Origin: Diplocarpon mali
Taxonomy: Eukaryota; Ascomycota; Leotiomycetes; Helotiales; Drepanopezizaceae
Length of the DNA: 64,000 nt
Direction of reading: 5' to 3'
Assembly: GCA_024741835.1 (NCBI GenBank)
Contig: JAENRP010000025.1
Span: 7,077 to 71,076, forward strand
Under the pieces are notes generated by a model. It did no database searches. It was not told where the DNA came from and saw nothing but the letters and a program-made list of their open reading frames with translations. Each line of letters opens with the position of its first letter. Within the stretch, counting starts at the first letter, position 1. This document shows positions 33,639 through 46,564 of this stretch, piece after piece. Made by a program: the position numbers and the translations under genes.

Positions 33639-36385
33639 CTAATATAAACCGTCCTTCTCTCGCCACTCCTGCTCCCCATAGTACCGCGGCGGCAGATCAG
33701 CCTCCCAGATCGGGCGCTCCACAATCGCGACCTCGAGCCCCTCCTCACCCTCGCCAGCAACCACAATGCCCAAGATGGGTCGGTATTTGAACGTATGCCA
33801 GTGGTTCGCACTCTCCTTCGATCTCGCCTCGGCCTCTCCGCCATCCTCCGCGAAAGCAGGCACGAGGTCCAGGTCCTCGACCCGCATCTCGTCGCCGTCC
33901 GGCGCGAGTCTCCTGAGTTTGCGGGAGATGCCCGTACTCAACGTGGCATCGGGGATGGCGCCGCCCGCTCCCGACGGATGCTCCTTGCCATGTCTGACCC
34001 GGCGCCGTTTTCGCGAGCCTCCCACCTGCTCCTCCTCCTCGCTCTCGTCGTCATCCACCCTGCCCGCGCTCGTCTCGAAGTCTCGTGACAAGTCAAACAT
34101 CCACAACCAACCCACCCCATACACCCACGCCCTCTCTCGGCCCCCGCTGACGTCCCACACCGCGCCCTTGGCTTGGTCCAGCGTCTTGCGGTAGCTGGCG
34201 GGGAACGCAGCAGGAGGGTTCCGGCGGGACCAGGCGCTGAGCCCGCCTTTCAGGACGTCGAGCTCAAAGATCTCGGACGTGCTCGTGACGACCAACAGAC
34301 GGGCTTCTCCGCTCGGGAGATGGTGCGGGATTGGATGGCGTGTGTTTCTCGTGGGGTGCGGAGCGAGGCTGCTCGTGAGACTCTTCTGCGATTGCGTCGC
34401 CGGACGGAACGAGAGGACAACGGGGGCGGCGGGGAGTTTGGGAAGGAGGGACGCGGCTGGGTTGCGTGTCCAGTGCTGGCCGAAGATTAGTCTGGGCTTA
34501 GCCTGGGGTCGGGATTCTGTGTCGGAGTCGCTGTCGGGGTCGGAGGATCGGTCCGAGGTCGATGACGCGGCCGCGGCGTCGGTGGGGAGGGCGAGAGTCG
34601 TGTCCTCGATGCCTGAGAGCGCGAAGGTGTCGATGTAGCCGGCGAGGTCGCTGACGGCTAGCACTTTGCTGTCAGATGACCAGGCGAGTTGCGTTATGGT
34701 CCTGTCGTATGCGCCGAGCCCGCCAAGAAGCGCGAGCTTGTCGATATGTCGGTCGAGGCGCGCGAGTCTGGAGAGCGTTGGGTGAGTGGTGAAAGAGGGT
34801 GACGCGGACGGGTCACGCGAGATGCGGGTCAGGACGATGTTACTGTCTGGTTGGATGATCGAAAGCCATTTTCCATCAGGGGAGAACTGGATGAGTCGAG
34901 CTCCAGTAGAACATGTTTCTGGGACCACGATTTTCGAGACCCGGATGCTCTCCTTCTCTTCTGTGGCACTTCCGGATCGGAGCTGGAAGAGTTTGATCTC
35001 AGCTGTGGTTGAGACGGCGAGGAGTGTTCCGTCGGAGCTCAGAGAGGCAGATGTGATGTTCGCTTCTCCTTTGATCAAGATCTTAACAACCAATTTGCAC
35101 CCCGCTGCCGCCGCTTTGTCTTCGTCCTCGTCATTCGCAGGTAATGCGGGTTTGTTGACTCGCCAAATGTGAACTTCTCTATCCCACCAACTCGAGATCA
35201 ATCGTCTCTTTGGGGAGCTTCCAATGGTGAGTTCCTGAGGCAGGAAAGGCAACGACCGTTGATTCTCATATCCAAACTGGCCCAGGGGAGTAACAATGGG
35301 GGATGCATCAGGTCCTGGACTTGTCAGCAGATCCAAGATAACGGATGGATGTAATTACCTCCAGACACAACCACGCTCATGCCACAGCCTTCGAAACTCG
35401 CCATCGCTTTCACATCGTGATTATGGAACCTCCTATGTGTGAGCTCAGCCCACCTCGGCTTTCCCTTGCCTTCAGGCTTGTAGATTACAGTCCGTCTGTC
35501 CATACCGCCGCTGAATATCGCCAATCCATCTGCACTCGTAGCAAGACTCAGTACATCCTGCTCATGCGACTTGATCCTCTGCCTCAGAGTATAAGTCTTG
35601 CCATCCCAGATCTTCAACTCCCCTGTCGAATCTCCCGAAACAATCGTGCCGTCCTTCAGAACCTTGACTGACCATACAATAGTCTCCTTTGGTCCCCCTT
35701 TTGGTCCAGCGCCAGTCGTCATACTCCGCAGCAAACTCCCAGTCCGAATATCGTAGATGCGAATCATGCTGTCGGTACACCCTGCGACAACAATGTTGCG
35801 GTCCTGGAAAGTGATACTGATGATCTTCGCCCGCTTCGCTGAAGGCCGGACCAGTACTCTCTGTAATTGGAGATCTTCATCCTTCGTCGAGTACAGAACC
35901 AGAGCTCCGTCTGTGCACCCCGCGATTAGATTTTGCCCTTGCCATTGTGAGGCGGGTACTCCATTCTTGTCGCACTTGCTCGGCGCATGAGCGGGCTGAG
36001 CAGCAATGCACCAGATCTCGCCATGATTTCCGCTCGCATAGCGTAAAGGTCTGCCCGTTCGTATGTCCCATTCCGTAACTGTCGTACTATATCCAACACT
36101 GAACAGTCTCGATTTCCCAACAATCGTCTTGCCGTTGGCCTCCTCGTTCGGATCTTGAGTCCACGCCAATCCATCAATACTTCTGTCCTTTCCCCCGCGA
36201 ATTATCGTTTCTTGCAGCCAAGATCCCCGTAACGGATTCCATATCTCGATATCGCCGTTTGCACGTCCTACCGCAAGTCTGGGAGGTGCGGTTTTCTGGT
36301 CCTTCGAGATGCACGAGTGGGAGAATGCGAGTGCGTTAATTGTAGATGGCGGGAAAGGCACAAACCGACAACGGTGGATATCCAT
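33639..36385 (-). CDS. UTP4: U3 snoRNP / t-UTP subunit UTP4 (WD40 protein)
   Basis: Exon 1 is 36385-35359 and exon 2 is 35314-33639, joined over a 44-nt intron (GTAATT donor, TCCAG acceptor) that restores SGGPDASPIV; the product is 900 aa. It begins MDIHRCRFVPFPPSTINALAF, as fungal UTP4 (cirhin) does. WD40-type blades run through the N-terminal half (VGRANGDIEIWNP, VGYSTTVTEWDIRTGRPL, AGCTDSMIRIYDIRTG, SGDSTGELKIWDG, FSGGMDRRTVIYKP), and a second propeller begins after ISSWWDREVHIWRV. An acidic, basic-flanked insert lies near the C-terminus (DDDESEEEEQ then KRRRVRH). UTP4 belongs to the t-UTP/UtpA complex, which loads first on nascent pre-rRNA in the nucleolus and is needed for 18S processing. 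It is in the same orientation as PNG1 but 5 kb away. Confidence 0.94.
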
Positions 36386-39300
36386 GGCGAGGGTGGGAGC
36401 TGGAGATTTTTCCTATCCCGCAAAATATAATTTTGATAAAGTTTTCGATGCTTCTGGCAGAATAAGTTCATGCATGAGCGGTGAGCTGATAAGTTCGCTG
36501 CGTATGGTCTAGCGGTGAGCTTAAATTTGTTTTGTCAGACCGACCTTCGACATCATACCACTTCTACACTATGGTGTAAATCCTGAGTACCTACAACATG
36601 AGGCAGTATTCGACGGCATAACGCAGATAAAACGAAATGGAAGGTGGGCGAGTGTCTTGAAAATACTTAATCTCTCTCTGTCACCAGATCCAAGTCCAGC
36701 ATCTCATCAGATGTTGCCAAAACATAACGAGAAGTCCGTCGGTGTGCCCCATTGGCTGATGAAATAATTTTTTGCTGCTTGTAGATGCTAAAATACTAGT
36801 TCTGCAGTCTCAGGCCTCGTAATCAGGGGTTCGGCATCATCAGTACCATATCAAGTGTCTTTGAGCGCAGATTTCAAGTCGGACTTTGGCTTGCTATCTG
36901 GTACATGTAGTTAGCATCCGATATTTTGAGCGCATATCTCCGAGACTCGCAGAGCGTACCTCTTGCATGCTCGTGGGTGACAGGGTGTCATTCAATTTGA
37001 TATCGTACCTGCTAGTGAACTAAAGATTTTCTAGTTGAATGTCCTCATGGCATTACTTCTAAGCCCGGTCTCCTCAGTAAATGCGTGCGCCGCGGCAACC
37101 ATTTCATCATCGCTACGGGAAGAAAACTGCTGTCTATATCGCGTCAGTGATTAAATGTTGTATTCTAGACTGTCTGCCCTGCTCTGTGCTTTCGCTAAGC
37201 TCGGTGAGGAGAAATCGTCGCCGAGGCTTATAATTTCTTCGCGTCCCATCACAGCTTTTAGGTAATTAACGAATGCATCAGTAGCTACAGCTGGTATCGT
37301 TACAATAAATAGCAAATTACCTATCCCTAGGCAGGCTGCGACAGGAGATAAACCAGTTACGCGGGATTCGACTTCGTCAATTTAGCAATGCTGCTTGTGT
37401 GGAGGCCTTACCAGGAGAAATAGCTTCAGTAGACTTCTTCGATGCGTGGATAGAGATACCTACAATAGACAGCTGAAGTGCCTCAAATCCGTCATTTTAC
37501 GGTCACATTATTCAGGAGTTGGACTGTATAGAGAAGATAGTGTGTGACTTTGAGACAACTTCTGCAATCGTGGCACAACTGCCCCAAGCTCTATCAAAAT
37601 GACTCCTCACGATAGGTTTTACCTGGTAAACTTAAGTGCTTGGCCCCTTATAGCACTGCGGTGCTTTTGGCTTAAGGTGAAGTCATTCTTCTGTCAAATC
37701 TTCAAATCTGCCCCACGTAGACACCATATCCAATCAATAACGGGTTGTGCTTGAGAAATAATGGTTTGCTGCATGATTATAAAGATAAATAGAATTCAGA
37801 AATGCTACAGCTTACAAAGAGGATATAAACCTACCCATTAAACTTATAATTTTCCTCCAATTTCGAGAATTACTCATCCTAGAACTCAGAAGCTCAGGAA
37901 CATAGGGATCTGACACATCAAGACTGGGTTACGATTTTCTGTTCCTTATCTCAACTTTCAAACCTATCTCAATCTATAAATTTTCTGCCCTTTCATTTGC
38001 ACCATCCCAAGTTCCTTATACATTGATTGTAATTATGATTGATGAGTATCATATTAGGTCTTCAAAACCAACAGTGAAGGCCATTCCACAGTTCAGACCT
38101 AGAAGACCATGTGCGCGATAAAAAGCTCGCGCCTTTACGAGCCACTCGGGGTGACTTGAAAATTATCAAGTATGTAAACCAGATCTATAAAAGGTTTGAA
38201 GTTTTCTTTGCTTAGCTCTATCGTGTTTACGTAGATAGCTTCGCGGATGAAGAAGTCATGGAAAAACAAGTAAAATAAATCGAACTAGGCAAGAATACCC
38301 ACATCATTCAAGAAGCAATAGACACTAGAAGCCAGACTTGAGCCTAGGATGGAAGTTTTACTAGAAGAGGAAGGGAAGCGGGCTCCGCTGCCAAATCTAT
38401 CTTTGTCGTCGCTGGAATGTTTTCGTTTGATGTTACATCATGTTTCCATGCTTGGTGTGGACCCAAGTGGCGAAAGGGTTGCGATTACTTTGCTTCTTCT
38501 GAATACTGGTTCAGGATACACTGCTTTCCTGTGCATTGTGACTGATACATTTCAACATTTGGATATTTCAAGAAGAGTATAGGATTTATTTTAGCCTTGG
38601 TTAAGCGTGGAACTCTTCTACAGTGCCGAAAACTCGCCAAATATCATGTCGGTACCTCGTTCACGCTTTACTGGCAAACAAAATATCTCATCTGGCATAA
38701 ATCATGAGCGATATTACCCTCTCCTGCCCTGGCGATACAAAAAGTAACCCTTTTATCTTTTAATCATGACCTTACTCCCTTGATAATTGAGGATTTGCTT
38801 AGCTACTCTCCAATATCGAAGAAGAAAAGGCTACAGCTAGGGCTGAAATTTAATTCATCTCAAAAGAGAAAATCTCAACCTAGATATATTCCTCTAATAG
38901 AGGTGACGAGGTGCGCACTCCAGGCAGAGACTTCTCACAACCGCCTGCAGATCATCATATTGGGATGGGATCAAAGAACTTGAGCCAGCAGCTGTTCAAG
39001 GGTCCGCTTTTAGTGCTATTGAATTTGTGAAGCTTGGTGATAATGATCGTCGTCGTTTCACATGTACCTTCTGCAATTTTGGAGGAAGAATTTGCTATCA
39101 TCTTCAATGTTACTGTCATCTACCCTTATCTTTCTGAGTCTTTGCATCTTTTTCAAAATATGATATTACAAGTACCTACTAAGTCCAGAGTGGTCTTTAA
39201 CAAAGCTTGCCCCATGTTACTGTCGGTAGGCTTGCTAGAGATCACTTTACCAGCGAACTCCTAATGCGAGATTTCGGATACTATGTATCCAAAGTGCAGT

Positions 39301-40323
39301 TCTGTCTACTTTAAAATGGATGTAAAGTATTTAGTAAGAGCTAATCAATGCTGAAAGCATAATCTTTAGATCTGTGAGGAATAGGTCCAAATAGGTTCTG
39401 GCGCTCCAGAGTCATTTCCCAACCATCACGATTGCACTCACCAACCTCTCTTCCATACTTCAAATCTGGGCCGGAGGGATCCTGCATCTATAGAAATTTT
39501 GACATAGGTATTTGAGCGCAGAAACACGAGGGGTTCTCTCCTAGGGGTAGACGTGGTGCAAGAGGAACTCTCAATAAGCCCTCTTCTTTCGTACTGTGCC
39601 GAATGCGTTGCATTGTGGAAGAGCTCTGATTCGTATATTATAAAGCAAGTGGCTCGAAACATTCCTGCTCGCCTAAACAATTTTCTAGGTTGGGGGTGGC
39701 CGGTAGGGAGTTTGGAAAGTAATAGTTCAATATAAATCATCAGTCCGAAAATTACAATAGGATAGCCTAGATAGCAATCTCGCTTAGCTCAGCGCAGGAC
39801 TTACGGTATATATAAGAAACATTTACATATCACTCTGGGAACTGCTACCCTCAGCACAACATAGGTATGAAATGTTACATATCGGATTCACAGTGTTAGA
39901 TGTTTGGTACTGAGTGGATGGTTGTGGCAATCTGCTAAGCGTTAAGTTGAAAAAAAAAAGAACAAAGTCTGGAGATGTCTTGACAAGCTCGATGGCTTGT
40001 TTTACTGTTTATTGTTTTACGTCATATACTGCCATGTCCCTTCACAGTAGTATTTAGCAGTTCACAGCAAGTGTTCGAAAGTTTATCTTTTTGAATTCAA
40101 TTTCTACTCATTTATCGCAATACCTACCAGCCAAAGTCAAAAGACAAATCGTATGCAAAAAGGTAGTTTGCATCACCTGGAAAGCAAAGCCAAATGCATC
40201 AAAAACACGTGAATCTTATCAAATCAGAGAGCAGACCTTTTTTCCCCTTGCCATTTCCCTTACTTTTTATCATTCTTATGCCATTTCCTCGCTTTCACTT
40301 GCTGGTCTCGCCGCCTGCTGATA
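36386..40323. other. AT-rich desert with decayed coding remnants
   Basis: No intact gene is seen in this 3.9-kb AT-rich stretch. Between about 38.0 and 39.5 kb several plus-strand peptides read like protein in shifting frames with stops, for example around 38100-38340, 38780-38983 and 39005-39120 (the last includes FVKLGD and a CTFCNFGG segment). I do not recognise the parent family. It could be a gene or transposon damaged by point mutation. Confidence 0.45.
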
Positions 40324-41082
40324 CTATGTCTCTTGAGCAGAAGGGCCGAGGGTGAGGGTGACGGTCTTCTGGCTGTTTACCAGGGTTACAACAGGTACTG
40401 ATGAAGGTGATTTATTAACAGCCGGTGTAGTTTGCACTGGTACAGCCGATGTACTCTCGCTCTCAGGGGTCGGTAGTCTCCATACCTCGCTAGTGACAGT
40501 GATGGAGCTTCCGGCCTTCCAAGTCTCGGTCTGGTTAACGAGAATCGCAGACGGGAGAGCTAGGAGACCCGTGCCTGTGGTGCTCATCTTCGTGATTACA
40601 TCGCAGCGGTCGGTCTCACAGACTGCCTCAGAGAAGGATCTCTCGGGCTGAATGTAGGTCTCCCAGTAGGGAAGCGATTCAGTGGATGAGGTTGAAACTG
40701 CTGCAGTTACTTCGGGGATCGCGGGGGGGCTGCTCGCGTTAAGGAGTCTCTGAGTCTGGATGTGGACTCTAGTCTGGATCTGTACCATATAGCAGGGCGT
40801 TGTATGTGTGTGGTAGGTAGCGGCGGCTTGACTGTGGATATGGGTGCACATACCTGAAGCTGCTGCTACTTCGCTGAGAGATGAGGTTCTCACCTCGCTA
40901 TGGCGGGATGGGGTTCTGGTTCGTGCGTTGGTCCCGGAGTTGCTGACATCACAAGATGGTGGCATCTCGTGTCCGATCAGCCCGAAGGCTGGTCTAGTCT
41001 TGTTTTTCGGGAGACTGACTGCGATGGGAATGAAAGCGAGAAAGAAGCTCAGGACCGTGATCAGTGACTGCATCTTGAGCAT
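40324..41082 (-). CDS. Predicted secreted Ser/Thr-rich protein, unknown function
   Basis: A single-exon frame encodes 252 aa from the first ATG at 41082 (a nearer ATG at 41073 would give MQSL...). The N-terminus is a clear signal peptide: a short basic start, the hydrophobic core ITVLSFFLAFIPIAV, and a likely cleavage after a small residue near SLP. The mature part is rich in Ser, Thr and Pro, with five Cys (in PSCDV, GMCTH, PCYMV and VCETDRCD), several N-x-S/T sites and a Thr/Val-rich tail. No GPI signal or transmembrane helix is seen at the C-terminus. No known domain is recognised. An intact secreted protein isolated in an AT-rich desert is a common setting for lineage-specific secreted proteins, possibly effectors or cell-wall proteins, but function is unknown. 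Confidence 0.7.
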   Translation of the reverse strand: MLKMQSLITVLSFFLAFIPIAVSLPKNKTRPAFGLIGHEMPPSCDVSNSGTNARTRTPSRHSEVRTSSLSEVAAASGMCTHIHSQAAATYHTHTTPCYMVQIQTRVHIQTQRLLNASSPPAIPEVTAAVSTSSTESLPYWETYIQPERSFSEAVCETDRCDVITKMSTTGTGLLALPSAILVNQTETWKAGSSITVTSEVWRLPTPESESTSAVPVQTTPAVNKSPSSVPVVTLVNSQKTVTLTLGPSAQET

Positions 41083-44000
41083 TATGAACACTTTGTGAAA
41101 TCTGTGAAAAGTCTGTAAAAGATTCTAGTAATGTGAAGACAACGTCTACGTAAGTGTGTTGTGTGTTTTGTAGTGGCGATGAAAGATCCAACGAAGGATC
41201 ACAAGACAAGAGATGATGATGGTGCTGTTGATGATGATTTCTGGATAAAACCGGAGCAAATGGGCTTTTTGTAGCCACGCGATCTATGCTGTTCTTGCGC
41301 GAAGCTACTTTTCCAGACATCGAGTATAGAATTCTTGGATACTCGGAACAAGAGAGAGAATGATAGATATGAGGCGATCAACAAAGACAATATGATGAAA
41401 GAAGAACATTTTTGTAATGTATAAGAAGAGTCCTTTGTAATGGCGACATGCCGAGATTTGGATGTACAAAGAAAATATTCTCTGTGGAGTTCTTTCTTGG
41501 CGAGAGCGATGCTTTGCCCTCCTTTGAACTTCCTGTTACTATAATCATCCTTGTTTAAATGTGCTGGCAAACGATGCTCTTGAAGCTTTCAGCAAGTTTG
41601 TGCATTATCATTACATAAAGAATCTACTATCAACCTCCGTAACCATGTTCGTTAACCAGTCATCATTTTCCGAACATCCATTGAGTTGTTTACTAGCGAC
41701 TTCATCGAGTAAAATAATTTCAATGGAAAGTTCTATATACCGTCAGCACTCGCTTTACTTAGTAGAAGCCCTACTCTGGGCATCTTTTATTACTCCTCGT
41801 AGCATGGAAGTCTCCTAAAGAAAAGTAGAGGAGACTCAAGTCCTTGCGATGCAGGTCTTCGTATAGATACGCGCCGAGAAGTCAACGTACCAAGCCACGT
41901 TGCGCAGATTTTGAGGATCGGCCTGCTATACAGAATCGAGACTCAGTCAATGGATCTTATAAGATTCTAGTTAAACTTCAAACTGCCTCATTATTTTTTC
42001 CATGTAGTTAAAATCAAGAGAACTCGACGTACAAAGATATCACTATAAGGAAACTTCGCGCGTAATATGGCCCAGCGACCCTTATATTAAACTCTGCTAC
42101 GCTACCTCAGAAGAATACTCGTCCTAACCCTTAGTTTTGTAAATAGCAGGTAACAAAGTTAATATCATGAAGAAAGCACTTCAGAAAATAGTTTTCCAGG
42201 TGTGCTAAAACTCCTTGACGAATATCTCAATAATTTTAATGGATGAATGATGATGAACTGCCATCGAGCAGCCCAAAGATGCAAGAGTAAGACAAGCTGC
42301 CTTGCCAATACCTCGACTTGCCTCCGTAGCGACAGTAAGGTGGGATCTGTCACAGATCTGAAGGTATGATTAAAGTCACCGACGGTTGCCGAGATTCGGG
42401 CATCAAAGAGAAATAAAGGAATGAAATCTACTGGAAGGCGTCGCTATCATAGCCTTAGATCCAAGCTTTTGTGAGAGGAGCGATTTGACCTACGCTCGCT
42501 TGCCTTACCGAGAGTAAGGCGTACCTTGTTGATAATATTTTGATCAAAAATGGCTTGCTTCAGTGGTCATAATTGTCAGTATGGATCTGCCATATGGTGA
42601 GCTTGAAGTGCTCAAGTAGTATCATTCAATGCCCAAGACTCGCTAAAGCTTCTCCACCCTTGTTTACTGTGTTTACCTCGTCAACCGCAGCAGCTCACTC
42701 TTTTGCCCGAAACAAGCAATACTTACCCGAGAAGCTTTTAACGCAATTACAAAGAAACTTCTCCGTCAGGTAGATAAAGTTTCCGGTGGCTGGGATATGT
42801 GTTTACTAAACAGCGCAATGCGTAAAGATCCTTCGGCGCCTGTTTCTTCATGAGGCGATGGAATAAAGCAATCTGACGAGATTCTTCTATTCCTAGGTAA
42901 ATGTTCCATAATTTGTAAAAGTCGCTAATTCCTCGGGATCTCTTCTTAAGTTCTCCTATGAAGGATGAACGGGAAAGTCAATCGTGCAGTCGAGTTCATG
43001 GAAATAATTATCTCAATTGTAAACTCGGGGCCTATTGTTTGTCACTGTGTAGAGGACTGCCGGGTTTAAATTCTCTGCTGACGTCGGGTCATAGATTGGG
43101 GCAACCAAAGCTTCACTAGAATCGAGTATCTAAGAAACAAGAATAGTGAGCGTAGCCATGTAAACCGAATATGTGAAAGGATCCGAATCAATTATTTGTC
43201 TTCCTTCGCACATCGAATCGATGTAGAACTTGAATATGGGATGAGCAAGTGACCAAGGTTCATCTTTAAAGCTGCAAAGAATCATTAGCTCGGCTTTAAA
43301 CTTTTTTTTTTATACCTCGAGTATTTCCAGCTTTTATAGTAGGGAAAGGAAGGATATAACTCCTTTCTGACAGCTAAATGGCAGCCCCAAGGTTTTTCTA
43401 TGTGTCATCACTGGCATCGTTATTCTCAAGGTTTCATTCTTATGGTTTAATGTTCGTGCCCCAACCGCTGGGTTAAGTTGTGAGAAGATGCACGAGGCTG
43501 CTAAAGTAATAGTATTGAGGCTCATTGAGAATACCTATTACTAGGGTAATTGTCGCAAGCCGTGAAAGCAATATCAGTGAGTATTAGCTGTAATGAGCGT
43601 AGTCAATCTGTTATAATATTTTAAGCAAGGCTGCTGGCTAGCTTAAAGTTTATCGAGAAGCTTAGCTTAAAAATGCACAAGGCGTAGCATGTACCAAGAA
43701 GATCACGAGCGACGGAAAGAGAAAGCATGGGAAGGGAGTGAAGAAATCATAGTACCCTCATGACTAGATGTGGAGGCATCCGGAGTTAAGTGTATTGCAA
43801 ATACAACAGTATTTCAACAACTAAGCACAAGTAGTACGAGCATCAATACCAAGCGTAAGCCTTGTCTAACCTATCCAGAACGTCGAGCGAACATCTCGGA
43901 GTGCCGAACATACTTGCCGAAAGCAAGGCTTAAACTAGTGCAGACCAACAAGATCAGAGAGAGAAAGAAAAAAACGCGCATGAATGCTCCTAAAGCAGCA

Positions 44001-44122
44001 TATTCTCGTGTAAGCGAGTGTAGCTTCAAGATACCGACAGCCCTGGCATGCGACGACCAACGGTCACATAGATAGCTAGTATTCCTCGAAAATGCCATTT
44101 AATTGCTGTGCTTATATCTCCG
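41083..44122. other. AT-rich desert, nothing intact
   Basis: This stretch has short frames only. The first few hundred bases are the upstream region of the secreted-protein gene. A plus-strand peptide near 42680-42850 reads fairly like protein (an AFNAITKKLLRQVDKVSGGW segment) but has stops around it and no recognised family. Confidence 0.5.
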
Positions 44123-44572
44123 TCATGCTCTCCGCAGCTCCTCACGTAGTCTACGTTCTTTCCCTTCGCGGTCAGCTCGCCTATAATCTTCCGATGTTGC
44201 TTGGGCCGTGAGAGGTGCGCCTGGGTCGTAGATTCCCTTGGCTTGGTTATGGATGGAAACTTTGCTATCGCGAGACGTGGTAGTTACATAGTGACGAGCT
44301 GCAGGACATCATGATTAGCAGTATTTTATCAAAATTTCCAAGATTTATAAGACGACTAAGGGAATGACAGAACACGAACCGTTGTCTGGAACCCTTTTCC
44401 GCTCTTCAATAACCCCATTGGCTATCGCTGTCCTGCTTGATAGATGAAAGCGGTCCGTAGAGTAGAGTGTTGAAGATATTCGCGAATCGATGGAGGAATC
44501 GCGCGATTGGATAATAGCAGATTCGAGAGCAGAGGATTGACGAGAACTTGAATGCGCCATAATTAATGACAT
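44123..44572 (-). CDS. Small conserved-looking protein of unknown function, two exons
   Basis: Exon 1 is 44572-44380 and exon 2 is 44298-44123, joined over an 81-nt intron with a GTTCGT donor and a CCTGCAG acceptor; the product is 122 aa (118 aa if the second ATG at 44560 is used, which has the better MAHSSSRQSS start). Neither exon alone looks complete, but the junction keeps the frame and yields an even, coding-like protein. It has a Ser-rich N-terminus, a central VTTTSRDSKVSIHNQAKGIYDPG segment and a basic helical tail (RRADREGKERRLREELRRA) that could form a short coiled coil. There are no Cys residues, no signal peptide and no membrane span. I do not recognise a family. The gene sits alone between AT-rich spacers. 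Confidence 0.65.
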
Positions 44573-45891
44573 TCGGGTTGTAAATGAACTGCCTAGGGAA
44601 ATGCGAATTTGATTGCTTCTTCGTGTGGGGCGAACAGTGAGGCACGGTCACAAAGTTGATTGACAGTGTTTTGGGGGAGAAAGAATCTGGAGGTTATGAT
44701 CTGAGGGAAGAGATTCAAAGGAGAGGATTTATACGGATTAAAACAACATGGATTTACCTGGCAGCCCCCAACGCATGAGCTAGAGACGTAGACCAAGGGA
44801 AGGGCGGGCAGTGTTAGAGCGGGCGAGGCGAGTGATTGCTCTCATTTCGCTGAGAGACAGCGTCCGCGCCGAGTGCCTCTTCTGGAGACTGCGCAAGTTT
44901 GCCTCCCCTGACCGAGACATTGCCAGGCAGAGAGCCATGAGTCACATTTGTGACTTTAGGCTCGGTGAAGACCTCAATCTCAGGGAGCAAACAAGAGGGA
45001 CAACTCGTAGCCTCAAATCAATGGGAGGGAAGAAGGCAAATTCATGGGAGACTTAGCCGCGCGATCGTGGCTCAGACGTTGGATCCAGTCTGCGTCTTTG
45101 CAGAAGTGCACGGCGCCAATTCTATCGAGTGGAAGGCCAAAGAAAACCGCTGAGAAGCAAATACAGAGGCATTTCCTCAGAGGCTATGTGGTGTGGCAGA
45201 GCAGATCCGAGCAAACGTGTGACTGTGAGGCTTCCCTGGGCCCTGCTCGGGGCTGACTTTGGATCCTTCATTTACCACTCCGAGCTCATATAGATCGCAT
45301 CATTCGCACAAGCAGGAGAGGAAGTCATATTGAAACTCAAAGCAAATAAGAGAGAGATCAGACGGAGGGTTTTGATGGCGAGGAAAATGGACACTCTGAG
45401 TAGAAGGAATGGCTCAATTCTGGTCCAGCTGAAAGATGCTGACAGGTTGACTTGTAAGCCCAGCCTTGGGCCCACTTACACCTCAGCCCAGCTTCACCAG
45501 TAAAATAGTTGATCCCCAGGGCTGTAACTAACAAAAAATGAGGGCTTGGGAAGCATTTTCTCGGACGACGCCAGTGCTGTTGTATTGGATATCGCTGGCG
45601 ATTCGAGAGAGAATGAGGTAGGGCGAGGTGATGATGTTGTCCTTTGGAGCTAATTAGTAAGCCACTGGGTGGAGCGTCCCCAAACACCGTTATCCTGGTG
45701 AAGCTACATTTCCCCTATTGTTCTCGTTAACCACCTATCTTGAGTACCTACAGCCAATCTCTGTTTGCGCTAACTCAATTCGTTGTATCTGAGACTGAAG
45801 TTCAAAAAGGATCACCGACACTCTGAATCCATCTGACAGACGATCAGATCAGCGCAATTCATATCCCATCGCAAGCAACCCATAACTGACC
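44573..45891. other. Intergenic, promoter regions of flanking divergent genes
   Basis: The stretch lies between the divergent small gene and the FKBP gene. Short frames occur on both strands without coding character. Confidence 0.5.
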
Positions 45892-46564
45892 ATGCGCCTC
45901 CTCACTCTCGCTAGCCTAGCCACAGTAGCCACCGTCTACGCAGCTGAAGTCAAGATCGAAGTAACCAGAGCCGTGGAGTGCGACCGCAAGACCAAAGCCG
46001 GCGACAAGATCTCTGTTCATTACAGGGGTACATTGCAGTCTGATGGCTCTGAGTTTGACGCCAGCTACAAGCGGGGAACTCCTTTGGACTTCACTGTAGG
46101 AAATGGTCAGGTTATTAAGGGGTAGGCCATAATTGAGGAGGCTCGTGACCTAAAAGCTGACATTTTGTGTGCAGATGGGACGACAATCTTCTGGACATGT
46201 GCATTGGCGAGAAGAGAACCCTTACAATTCCCCCTGAATTTGGATATGGCAGCAGAGACATGGGCCCCATTCCAGCTGGAAGCACATTGAGTAGCATTTT
46301 CTCTCCCAGACAGCTTATGCAAACTGGCTAACGTGGTTGTTAGTCTTCGAGACAGAGTTGATGGGCATCGCAGGCGTCAAAGCACCTGAGAAAATCGCTG
46401 AGAAGAAGATCGAGGACACTGCCGAGAGCGCAGAGGGCTTGAAGGACAAGGCTACCGAAGGTATTAAGGCCGCTGCTGCGAGCAAGATCGCTGAGGCTGC
46501 CGAAGCCGTTAAGGTTGTAATTGCTGATACCGATGGTGATGGACAGGAGCACAACGAGTTGTAG
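45892..46564 (+). CDS. ER-lumenal FKBP-type peptidyl-prolyl isomerase
   Basis: Three exons, 45892-46121, 46175-46290 and 46344-46564, give 188 aa. Both introns are 53 nt and all junctions keep the frame (IKG/WDDNLLD and GSTL/IFETEL). The first ~18 residues are a signal peptide ([17 protein letters not shown]). One FKBP domain follows: [21 protein letters not shown], the [29 protein letters not shown] core, and PAGSTLIFETELM. The tail is Ala/Lys-rich and helical, and it ends in HNEL, a KDEL/HDEL-type ER retrieval signal. The layout matches fungal FKBP22/FKBP2-type proteins, which catalyse prolyl isomerisation during folding in the ER and are FK506 targets. Confidence 0.95.

Noticed and set aside
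36495..36530. tRNA A-box-like TGGTCTAGCGGT
   Set aside because: There is no matching B box (GGTTCGAATCC-type) downstream and no cloverleaf can be drawn.
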